In this document: positions 1 through 5,202 of the stretch, one piece after another
How positions within the stretch are numbered: position 1 is the stretch's first letter
Layout of the letters: every line of letters starts with the position of its first letter
Assembly: GCA_029865445.1 (NCBI GenBank)
Contig: JAOUGY010000256.1
Span: 1-5,616 of the forward strand
From: Acidimicrobiia bacterium
GTDB lineage: Bacteria > Actinomycetota > Acidimicrobiia > Spongiisociales > ZC4RG35
Direction of reading: 5' to 3'
Length of the DNA stretch: 5,616 nt
Program-made: the position numbers and the translations under genes
Notes under the pieces: model-generated
What the model saw: the letters and a program-made list of their open reading frames with translations, nothing else
What the model was told of the DNA's origin: nothing
Database searches by the model: none

Positions 1-356
1 AGCCCGCCTTCGGTGTCGCCGTACGCCACGACCCGGTCGGCGCCGGCGGCGTCGATGACGGCCACGATGTCGTCGACGTTCTCCTCCACTGTGTGCCACG
101 TGGTCCGGTCCGACACCGGGTCCGATACGCCCGACCCACGCATGTCGTAGAGGATCACTCGACCCATTCCCCCGAGTCGGTCCAGGAAGCGGACGGCGGA
201 CGGCTCGTCCCAGATGGCGTCGATGTTGCTGATTGCATTGTTGACGAAGACGATGTCTCGATCGCCTTCGCCGAAGACCTGATACCCGATGTATCCGCGG
301 TTCGCTTCCGCGTACCTGGTTTGGGGACGGGGACCCGTCCATCGCCCGTCGACCAT
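1..356 (-). CDS. alpha/beta-hydrolase, N-terminal part (runs off left edge)
   Basis: The frame is open from an ATG at 356 down to base 1, giving 118 complete codons. The product starts MVDGRWTGPRPQTRYAEA and continues with hydrolase landmarks: the strand-turn YDMRGSGVSD, then VIDAAGADR, then the nucleophile elbow G-D-T-E-G-G at residues 113-118. It resembles the N-terminal half of actinobacterial hydrolases that are often fused to an adenylate cyclase domain, and it shares YDxRGSGxSD and DAAGxDR with the neighbour at 421. The start is set by an upstream in-frame TGA and by a TATGAT box exactly placed for a leaderless transcript. No signal peptide is visible, so it is probably cytoplasmic. The expected nucleophile Ser is Thr115, so hydrolase activity is doubtful. 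Catalytic acid, His and any C-terminal domain lie outside the window. Confidence 0.85.
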   Translation of the reverse strand, partial: MVDGRWTGPRPQTRYAEANRGYIGYQVFGEGDRDIVFVNNAISNIDAIWDEPSAVRFLDRLGGMGRVILYDMRGSGVSDPVSDRTTWHTVEENVDDIVAVIDAAGADRVVAYGDTEGG

Positions 357-362
357 GCGATC

Positions 363-368
363 ATCATA
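363..368 (-). promoter_or_regulatory. -10 box (TATGAT) for the leftward hydrolase
   Basis: Read on the minus strand, TATGAT matches the sigma-70-type -10 consensus in five of six positions. Six bases separate it from the A of the ATG at 356, so transcription would start on the start codon itself (leaderless), which is common in actinobacteria. No convincing -35 was found 17-18 bp upstream. An AAAGGA lies too far upstream (about 15 nt) to be a good Shine-Dalgarno, which favours the leaderless reading. Confidence 0.45.
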
Positions 369-407
369 TTTTCCTTTGCGGCCTCTGTGATGGAAGTTCG
401 CACCTGT

Positions 408-413
408 CACAAT
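408..413 (+). promoter_or_regulatory. weak -10-like box (CACAAT) for the hydrolase-cyclase gene
   Basis: CACAAT matches TATAAT at four of six positions and ends 8 nt before the ATG at 421. There is no Shine-Dalgarno ahead of that ATG (the preceding bases are ATCCCGGGT), so a leaderless transcript is the simplest reading. No clear -35 is seen. The box sits in the same 64-bp gap as the opposing TATGAT box, so the two divergent genes could share control. Confidence 0.25.
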
Positions 414-420
414 CCCGGGT

Positions 421-1776
421 ATGCCATCGCCGCTCGACGTTCGCTTCTGCACCACACCGGGTGGAGTTAGCCTCGCCTATGCCGTCGACGGCGAGGGCCC
501 ACTGCTGGTGAAGGCCGCCAACTGGCTCACGCACTTGGACCATGATCAGGAGAGCCCTGTTTGGCGTCATTACCTCGAAGCGTTCACGTCTCGCTTCACG
601 TATCTCCGGTACGACGAGCGCGGCTCGGGACTGTCGGACTGGCAGGTCGAGAGTCTCACCTTCGAGGATTGGGTCGAGGACCTCGAGACGGTGGTGGATG
701 CTGCAGGAGTCGATCGGTTTGCCCTTTTGGGAATCTCCCAAGGTGGTGCCGTCGCCATCGAGTATGCGGTTCGTCACCCAGATCGGGTATCACATCTCAT
801 TCTGCTGGGCGCGTACGCCCGTGGTCGGCGCATGCGCGGAAACCTCGATTCCGAAACGGAGTGGATGCTCAACCGACACTTGATTGAAGTTGGGTGGGGC
901 ACCGACCATCCGGCATTCCGACACGTCTTCTCCGAACTCTTCATACCCGGGGGTACACCGGCCCAGCACGCGTGGTTCGATGACCTGATGCGCCGGTCGA
1001 CCACGAACGAGAACGCCCTCAGGTTCATCGAGACATTCGGCTCGATCGAGGTGTCGGATCGTTGCCCGCTCGTGCGAGCCCCGACTCTGGTGCTGCACCC
1101 GATTGGGGATCGGAGCGTGCCGTTCGACGAGGGGCGCCGCCTCGCTGCACTGATCCCGGGTTCACGGCTCGTGCCGCTGGACAGCGACAACCACATCGTG
1201 TTGGAACACGAACCCGCCTGGCGTCGGTTGCTCGACGAGGTGACCGCTTTCCTGACCGGGCAGCGTTCGGCCCCGTCGGAGCCGCGGATGACCTTGTTGA
1301 TGAGCGACATCGTCGACTCGACACGCCTCATGGAAGTCATAGGTGACGACGCGTGGGTCGACGTGCTGGCCTGGCACGATTCCACCCTCCGCTCACGCTT
1401 CATCGAGTTCGGCGGTGTCGAGGTCGATCACACCGGTGACGGATTCCTCGTTTCCTTCTCATCACCGCAGAGTGCAGTGGCGTGTGCCGTCGAGATCCAG
1501 CGTTCCCTCTTCTCGCACCGCAAGACAGCCGGATTTGCACCCCGAGTGCGTATAGCGGTGAATTCAGGAACCGTGGCGCTCCAGGATGGCCACCCTCGAG
1601 GCCGGACGGTTCATGTCACGGCGAGAGTGCTGGCCGCAGCCGGCGCCGGCGACATCCTCGCGACCGCACCACTCCGGGATGCGGTCGGCCATGGGATCTC
1701 GACGGGGAACCCCCGTCGGATTCCTGCTCAGGGTATCGACGACCCGATCGAGGTGATTCCGATCGTGTGGCAGTGA
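421..1776 (+). CDS. alpha/beta-hydrolase fused to a class III nucleotidyl cyclase-like domain
   Basis: The 451-residue product has two domains. Residues about 1-280 form an alpha/beta-hydrolase with YDERGSGLSD, the nucleophile elbow G-I-S-Q-G-G (Ser106), a likely acid Asp230 (GDRSVP) and His258 (DSDNHIV), so the triad looks complete. Residues about 288-449 resemble a class III adenylate/guanylate cyclase catalytic domain: MSDIVDST with metal Asp296, TGDG with metal Asp340, and VHVTAR with Arg402. Usual purine-selecting residues are absent: Asp336 replaces the Lys before TGDG, and His391 replaces the Asp three residues before the conserved Gly394. His398 stands at the usual Asn position. This hydrolase-cyclase fusion is a known actinobacterial architecture, thought to link ligand sensing or hydrolysis to a nucleotide output. 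Here that output may be altered or lost. No membrane segment or signal peptide is evident. The start is supported by full-length N-terminal homology features and a leaderless-type spacing. Confidence 0.9.
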   Translation: MPSPLDVRFCTTPGGVSLAYAVDGEGPLLVKAANWLTHLDHDQESPVWRHYLEAFTSRFTYLRYDERGSGLSDWQVESLTFEDWVEDLETVVDAAGVDRFALLGISQGGAVAIEYAVRHPDRVSHLILLGAYARGRRMRGNLDSETEWMLNRHLIEVGWGTDHPAFRHVFSELFIPGGTPAQHAWFDDLMRRSTTNENALRFIETFGSIEVSDRCPLVRAPTLVLHPIGDRSVPFDEGRRLAALIPGSRLVPLDSDNHIVLEHEPAWRRLLDEVTAFLTGQRSAPSEPRMTLLMSDIVDSTRLMEVIGDDAWVDVLAWHDSTLRSRFIEFGGVEVDHTGDGFLVSFSSPQSAVACAVEIQRSLFSHRKTAGFAPRVRIAVNSGTVALQDGHPRGRTVHVTARVLAAAGAGDILATAPLRDAVGHGISTGNPRRIPAQGIDDPIEVIPIVWQ

Positions 1777-1798
1777 GACCCGTCCTTGTTCGGGACTC
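1775..1798. terminator. imperfect hairpin at convergent junction; possible bidirectional terminator
   Basis: Arms GAGACCCG (1775-1782) and CGGGACTC (1791-1798) pair over seven base pairs with one A-A mismatch around an 8-nt loop. The hairpin overlaps the stop codon of the hydrolase-cyclase gene and fills the 25-bp gap before the opposing stop codon at 1802-1804. There is no T-tract, so intrinsic termination is uncertain. A second pairing, GAGAC 1775-1779 with GTCTC 1799-1803, competes with it. The same two arms recur in reverse orientation at 5176-5194. Confidence 0.4.
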
Positions 1799-1801
1799 GT
1801 C

Positions 1802-2263
1802 TCAGGCCGAGTCGGCGCTCCAGCCCGTCACCTCCACGATCCGAAACACGAGGATCCGATTGAACGGCCGATCCCGGTATTGCGTGTAGCGCAGGACGAG
1901 CAGGTCGGCGAGGTTCTGCGTCCGCTGGGTCGTTGGCGTCGGTTGCCACCGGAGCTCCGCTCGTACCCACCACAGCTGCGACCAGTCGACGGCGTCCCAG
2001 CGTTCGACCAGGAGTGTTGCCCGCGGGTCGGCCTCCAGATTGCGTTCGCGTTGCAGGCGACCGGACGTCTTCGATTTGATCCGATCGATCGGTATGCCGG
2101 CGAACCCGTCGTCGTCCACGGCAAACACGACCGGGACGAGATCGGTCCCGCGTTCTGGATGCACGGTGCCGAGGATTCCGTGATCGTGCGCCGACAGGCG
2201 GGCCAAGGCGTCGTTCTCGTCCAGCCTCAATGGGGTACGTCCAGATCGGATCGAAAGGGCCAC
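1802..2263 (-). CDS. PPOX-class flavin/F420-dependent oxidoreductase, Rv0121-like family
   Basis: The 153-residue product has the small split-barrel fold signature of the pyridoxamine 5'-phosphate oxidase superfamily. In order: GILGTVHPERGTDLVPVVFAV (roughly 29-49, first strands), a Lys/Arg-rich stretch KSKTSGRLQRERNLEADPR (63-81), then LLVERWDAVDWSQLWWVRAE (84-103). The DW-S-x-LWWVRA motif is what I associate with the TIGR03668 (Rv0121-type, probable F420-dependent) subgroup. Members are cytoplasmic and reduce substrates that are mostly unknown. Length is close to that family's usual 140-150 residues. The start is GTG at 2263: an in-frame TAG at 2281-2279 and no other start codon in between leave it as the only full-length choice, though no good Shine-Dalgarno is seen. 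Cofactor choice (F420 against FMN) is from the family, not from a residue I can prove. Confidence 0.85.
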   Translation of the reverse strand: MALSIRSGRTPLRLDENDALARLSAHDHGILGTVHPERGTDLVPVVFAVDDDGFAGIPIDRIKSKTSGRLQRERNLEADPRATLLVERWDAVDWSQLWWVRAELRWQPTPTTQRTQNLADLLVLRYTQYRDRPFNRILVFRIVEVTGWSADSA

Positions 2264-2275
2264 ATCGTCAACCGG

Positions 2276-2281
2276 ACCCTA
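2276..2281 (-). promoter_or_regulatory. possible -10 box (TAGGGT) for the PPOX gene
   Basis: On the minus strand TAGGGT fits the relaxed actinobacterial TANNNT pattern and would start transcription a few bases before the GTG at 2263. That would give a very short leader, consistent with the missing Shine-Dalgarno. No -35 is recognisable. The assignment rests on position and three matching bases only. Confidence 0.22.
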
Positions 2282-2325
2282 CCGAACGACGGTTGCGCCG
2301 CCGGTCTTCCCAGGTGGTGCCCGAT

Positions 2326-2331
2326 TACCCT
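2326..2331 (+). promoter_or_regulatory. -10-like box (TACCCT) upstream of the acyl-CoA ligase
   Basis: TACCCT fits TANNNT and ends 7 nt before an ATG at 2338, the classic spacing of a leaderless start. Transcription from A2338 would give the ligase a 34-nt leader that contains the tiny ORF at 2338-2364. No strong -35 lies upstream. Confidence 0.35.
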
Positions 2332-2337
2332 GGAGCG

Positions 2338-2364
2338 ATGACATCGGGGTCTGGAATCAGGTGA
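2338..2364 (+). CDS. candidate 8-codon leader ORF (MTSGSGIR)
   Basis: An ATG sits exactly where a leaderless transcript from the TACCCT box would begin. It opens eight codons (MTSGSGIR) ending in TGA at 2362-2364. That stop codon lies inside the ligase Shine-Dalgarno AGGTGAGG (2359-2366), 7 nt before the ligase ATG, so translating ribosomes would end on the ligase initiation site. This could couple or modulate ligase translation. The peptide has no run of one amino acid that would suggest attenuation. It may equally be chance. Confidence 0.25.
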   Translation: MTSGSGIR

Positions 2365-2366
2365 GG
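2359..2366 (+). promoter_or_regulatory. ribosome binding site of the acyl-CoA ligase
   Basis: AGGTGAGG lies 5 nt ahead of the ATG at 2372 and sets that start. It overlaps the stop codon of the small leader ORF. Confidence 0.6.
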
Positions 2367-2371
2367 TCGGC

Positions 2372-3919
2372 ATGAACGTCGCGGTATGGGTGGCGCGCAA
2401 CGGTCGGCGGTGGCCGTCGGCTCCAGCGATCGCCGATGGCGAGCGGGTGCACGCGCATTGGGGCGCTTTCGCTTCTCGAACGGCCGGACTGGCGGCCGGC
2501 TTCAGATTCGAATTGGGATTGGAACCCGGCGACCGGGCCGCGATCGTCATGCAGAATCGCCCCGAGTACCTCGAGGCAAAATTCGGCATCTGGCATGCCG
2601 GCCTCATGGCGGTTCCTGTCAATGCGCGCTTGCACCGCGACGAGATCGCCTACATCCTCGAGGACAGCGGAGCGCGGATCGTCTTCACAGACGATCAGCA
2701 CGCAGAGGACCTCGATTCGCTGGTCGGAAGAGTCGAGTCGCTGGAAGAGGTGGTCCTGGCTCCGAGTGATCGGTGGGATCGGCTGGCGGTGGCCGACCCG
2801 GTGCCCGTGGTCGACCGGGACCCAACCGATGGCGCTTGGCTGTTCTACACCAGCGGCACGACGGGCCGCCCCAAGGGTGCGGTGATCACCCACCGCAACC
2901 TGCTGATGGCGTCGCTGTCGTACTTCGCCGACATCGACCAACTGTTGCCGGGCGACAGCGTGCTCCACGCCGCGCCCCTGTCTCACGGGTCGGGCCTCTA
3001 CGGACTCCCACACGTGGCGAAGGGCGCGGTGAGCGTGATACCGCAATCGGGAGGGGTGGATGGCGATGAGATCGCAGGCCTCCTGAATCGATGGCCGGGA
3101 ATGTCGTTGTTTGCCGCACCCACGATGGTCAAGAGGCTCGCCAGCGATCCCGCGGTGGCGGGTGCCGACCTGACCAATCTGAAGACGATCATCTATGGGG
3201 GCGCACCGATGTACCTGACGGACCTCGAGGAGGCGTTGAGCGTCTTCGGTCCGCGCCTCGATCAGATCTACGGACAGGGCGAGTCGCCGATGACCATCAC
3301 CGGACTTTCGAAGGCGGATCACGCCGACAGCAAACACGCCCGCTGGATCGAACGGATGCAGAGCGTGGGCGTGGCCCGCACGGACGTCCAGGTTCGGGTG
3401 GTCGACGCCAACGATCGTGACCTCCCGATGGGCGAGATTGGCGAGGTGGTCGTTCGCGGCGACGTCGTGATGGCCGGTTACTGGAGCCAACCGGACGCCA
3501 CCGCCGAAGCGTTGCGCGGTGGGTGGTTGCACACGGGTGACGTCGGGTCGTTCGACGAGGACGGCTACCTGACGCTACGGGATCGGTCCAAGGACCTCAT
3601 CATCAGCGGTGGCATGAACATCTACCCCAGGGAGGTGGAGGAGGTGTTGCTCCGCCATACCGGCGTTCGGGCGGTCTCTGTCGTCGGCAGGCCCGACATG
3701 GAGTGGGGAGAGACAGTTGTGGCGTTCGTGGTCGCCGCGGAGGGTTCGTCGCCACCCCCGATCGAGGATCTCGATCGCTTGTGCCTCGATCACATTGCCC
3801 GGTACAAGCGACCGAAGGCCTACCGGTTCGTCGATTCGCTGCCGACCAACAATTACGGCAAGGTTCTCAAGCGTGAGTTGCGAGGCATGTTGGAGGGTGA
3901 GGCGTACTCCGATCGGTGA
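2372..3919 (+). CDS. AMP-forming acyl-CoA ligase (FadD-like, ANL superfamily)
   Basis: The 515-residue product is a complete class I adenylate-forming enzyme: it would convert a carboxylic acid to an acyl-adenylate with ATP and then to an acyl-CoA. Motifs in order: P-loop YTSGTTGRPKG (159-169), YGQGESP (300-306), HTGD with the ribose-binding Asp390, the hinge region RDRSKDLIISGGMNIYP (403-419), and the C-terminal LPTNNYGK with the catalytic Lys497. All key residues are present and the length is normal (500-550 is usual), so it looks active. There is no signal peptide or membrane segment. It resembles fatty-acyl or aromatic-acyl CoA ligases, but motif reading cannot name the substrate. The neighbouring LLM and PPOX oxidoreductases suggest a catabolic or modification pathway using CoA thioesters. 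The start is set by a strong Shine-Dalgarno 5 nt upstream. Confidence 0.93.
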   Translation: MNVAVWVARNGRRWPSAPAIADGERVHAHWGAFASRTAGLAAGFRFELGLEPGDRAAIVMQNRPEYLEAKFGIWHAGLMAVPVNARLHRDEIAYILEDSGARIVFTDDQHAEDLDSLVGRVESLEEVVLAPSDRWDRLAVADPVPVVDRDPTDGAWLFYTSGTTGRPKGAVITHRNLLMASLSYFADIDQLLPGDSVLHAAPLSHGSGLYGLPHVAKGAVSVIPQSGGVDGDEIAGLLNRWPGMSLFAAPTMVKRLASDPAVAGADLTNLKTIIYGGAPMYLTDLEEALSVFGPRLDQIYGQGESPMTITGLSKADHADSKHARWIERMQSVGVARTDVQVRVVDANDRDLPMGEIGEVVVRGDVVMAGYWSQPDATAEALRGGWLHTGDVGSFDEDGYLTLRDRSKDLIISGGMNIYPREVEEVLLRHTGVRAVSVVGRPDMEWGETVVAFVVAAEGSSPPPIEDLDRLCLDHIARYKRPKAYRFVDSLPTNNYGKVLKRELRGMLEGEAYSDR

Positions 3920-3952
3920 CCTACGGCGCCGTCCCTTGGCAGCTCTTCCGAC

Positions 3953-3965
3953 GGACGGACCGTCC
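3953..3965. repeat. 13-bp perfect palindrome (GGACGG-A-CCGTCC)
   Basis: Six-base arms flank a single central A. The loop is too short for a good RNA hairpin, so a protein-binding site is a reasonable alternative. It lies 33 bp after the ligase stop codon and 5 bp before the hairpin at 3971. Confidence 0.35.
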
Positions 3966-3970
3966 CGATG

Positions 3971-3990
3971 ATGTCGCCTCCAGGCGACAT
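3971..3990. repeat. perfect 8-bp inverted repeat (hairpin or operator)
   Basis: ATGTCGCC and GGCGACAT pair perfectly around a 4-nt loop (TCCA), 51 bp after the ligase stop codon. It could be a ligase terminator, but no T-tract follows (GAGAGACACC). It could equally be an operator for the oxidoreductase gene that starts 130 bp further on. The arms are exact, so the inverted repeat itself is certain; only its role is open. Confidence 0.5.
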
Positions 3991-4051
3991 GAGAGACACC
4001 GGCGTGATAGAACTTGCGATACGAGCCGTCCAGCGGACGATTTGCGCGACC

Positions 4052-4061
4052 GTGAGGTCAC
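4052..4061. promoter_or_regulatory. small operator-like palindrome (GTGAGGTCAC)
   Basis: Four-base arms GTGA and TCAC are separated by GG, 58 bp ahead of the oxidoreductase start. A TTGCGC nearby (4042-4047) and CTGACT (4065-4070), 17 bp apart, could form a poor promoter spanning it. A palindrome this short is expected by chance fairly often. Confidence 0.2.
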
Positions 4062-4104
4062 AAACTGACTCCCGGTGGCGTTGGTTGAGCAAACCCCGAC
4101 CAAG

Positions 4105-4110
4105 AGGAGG
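4105..4110 (+). promoter_or_regulatory. ribosome binding site of the LLM oxidoreductase
   Basis: AGGAGG lies 9 nt ahead of the ATG at 4120. It decides the start against an in-frame GTG at 4075, which has no such site and would add a basic, non-homologous extension of 15 residues. Confidence 0.75.
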
Positions 4111-4119
4111 ACCCGTCGC

Positions 4120-5121
4120 ATGAAACTTGCCCTCTATCTGCCGAACTTCCGAGACCGGGTGACGGTCAGCGAACTCGAGGAGCTCACTGCCCTCGCCGAG
4201 GAGCTCGACTTCGACTCAGTATGGACGCTCGACCGCATCGTTGTCCCGGAGGCGTCGGACCGCCAAGAGCTGCAGTACCCGTTCGGCATGATGGAGGCCT
4301 TTCCGCCCGCCCTCCCGGTGGCAGCCCGCGGCGGCTGGCTGCAAGGATGGCCACTCATTCCCTGGCTGGCCGCCAAGACGACCAAGGTCCGGATCGGTAT
4401 GAGCATCACCGACACGCCGTACCGTGCCCCCGGTGTGCTGGCTGCCGAGTTGGCGACCGTCGATCAGCTGTCGAACGGTCGGTTGAACGTCGGCGTGGGC
4501 TCAGGGTGGATGCCCGAGGAGTTTGCCGCCGCCTCGGCGTCGCACATCTTCCCCAAACGGCACAAGCACGTGCGGGAGACCCTCGAGATCATGGAAGGTA
4601 TCTGGACCAACGAGCTCTTCGAATACCACGGTGAGTTCGCCGACTTCGACAAGTGCGGGTTTGGGGCAAAGCCGGTGCAGAAGCCTCGGCCACCCATCTT
4701 CTTCAGCGGGCTCAAGGATCCGAAGCGTTCGGCGAACCGTATCGCGAAGTACAACCTCGAGGGCTGGATCGGGATCCAAGACACGCCCGAAGAGCTCACC
4801 GAGTGGCGGGGACCGATCCAGCGGGAGTTGGAGGAACTCGGCAAACCCGACGCGATGGACAACCTCGAACTGTGCAGCATGTATTGGTTCCTCATCACCG
4901 ACGAGGAGACCGATCAGGCTCCGGCGGGCAAGGCCAGCAACATCCTCGTGGGGACTGCGGCGCAGATCACGGACAACCTCAAGCGGCTCAAGGAAGCCGG
5001 GCTGACGATGCCGCTCCTGTGGCCGCCGTTCCAGTCGATCGTCGACGTTCCGGTATCCAAGACACTCGACGACATGAAGCAACTCAAAGAGGAGATCCTG
5101 CCGCAGGTCGAAGCGATGTAG
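4120..5121 (+). CDS. LLM-class flavin/F420-dependent oxidoreductase
   Basis: The 333-residue product has the bacterial luciferase-like TIM-barrel fold. It starts MKLALYLPNF, has LAEELDFDSVWTLDR in the first barrel helix-strand pair, KVRIGMSITDTPYRAPGVLAAE in the middle, then the family hallmark DQLSNGRLNVGVGSGWMPEEF at 115-135. The next visible stretches are a helix with KRHKHVRETLEIMEGIW, then PRPPIFFSGLKDP. The C-terminal half is typical of probable F420-dependent members, which transfer hydride between F420 or FMN and an organic substrate in the cytoplasm. The segment PALPVAARGGWLQGWPLIPW (about 66-85) is rich in Trp and Pro and probably lines the substrate pocket (inference). Cofactor and substrate cannot be read from the sequence. 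A 200-bp gap separates it from the acyl-CoA ligase on the same strand, so co-transcription is possible but not shown. Confidence 0.9.
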   Translation: MKLALYLPNFRDRVTVSELEELTALAEELDFDSVWTLDRIVVPEASDRQELQYPFGMMEAFPPALPVAARGGWLQGWPLIPWLAAKTTKVRIGMSITDTPYRAPGVLAAELATVDQLSNGRLNVGVGSGWMPEEFAAASASHIFPKRHKHVRETLEIMEGIWTNELFEYHGEFADFDKCGFGAKPVQKPRPPIFFSGLKDPKRSANRIAKYNLEGWIGIQDTPEELTEWRGPIQRELEELGKPDAMDNLELCSMYWFLITDEETDQAPAGKASNILVGTAAQITDNLKRLKEAGLTMPLLWPPFQSIVDVPVSKTLDDMKQLKEEILPQVEAM

Positions 5122-5175
5122 GTTCGCCTCCTCGTCCGGTCCTGCCCTGCCGTCCGGTGGGGTGGGACAGGGTCG

Positions 5176-5194
5176 GAGTCCCGTCTCGGGTCTC
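5176..5194. terminator. imperfect hairpin at convergent junction; possible bidirectional terminator
   Basis: Arms GAGTCCCG (5176-5183) and CGGGTCTC (5187-5194) pair over seven base pairs with one T-T mismatch around a 3-nt loop (TCT). It lies 54 nt after the oxidoreductase stop codon and 8 bp before the opposing stop codon. Both arms equal the reverse complement of the hairpin at 1775-1798. No T-tract follows. A weaker stem, CCTGCCC (5141-5147) with GGG-A-CAGG (5164-5171), lies just upstream and may add to termination. Confidence 0.42.
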
Positions 5195-5202
5195 AGCCCT
5201 GA

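Noticed and set aside
155..403. A minus-strand open frame starting upstream of the leftward hydrolase.
   Set aside because: It is shifted relative to the hydrolase frame, is Ser/Thr/Arg-rich and unstructured, and ends inside the hydrolase gene.
1880..2341. A plus-strand open frame of 153 codons opposite the PPOX gene.
   Set aside because: It is antisense to a gene with clear family motifs, and its product shows no recognisable domain.
2357..3532. A long minus-strand open frame of 391 codons opposite the acyl-CoA ligase.
   Set aside because: It mirrors the GC-rich codon pattern of the ligase. Its product is His/Arg/Val-rich with no family features, while the ligase has every expected motif.
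4075..4119. An in-frame GTG at 4075 would extend the LLM oxidoreductase to 348 residues.
   Set aside because: The ATG at 4120 has AGGAGG at 9 nt and begins with the family's usual MKLALYLPNF. The extension is basic and unlike the family, and the GTG lacks a binding site.
4501..5082. A minus-strand open frame of 193 codons opposite the LLM oxidoreductase.
   Set aside because: It is a shadow of a well-supported gene, with no domain signature and no sensible start region.
5141..5171. A stem of CCTGCCC with GGG-A-CAGG as an independent terminator.
   Set aside because: It has a bulge, a 16-nt loop and no T-tract, so it is only mentioned as possible support for the better hairpin at 5176-5194.
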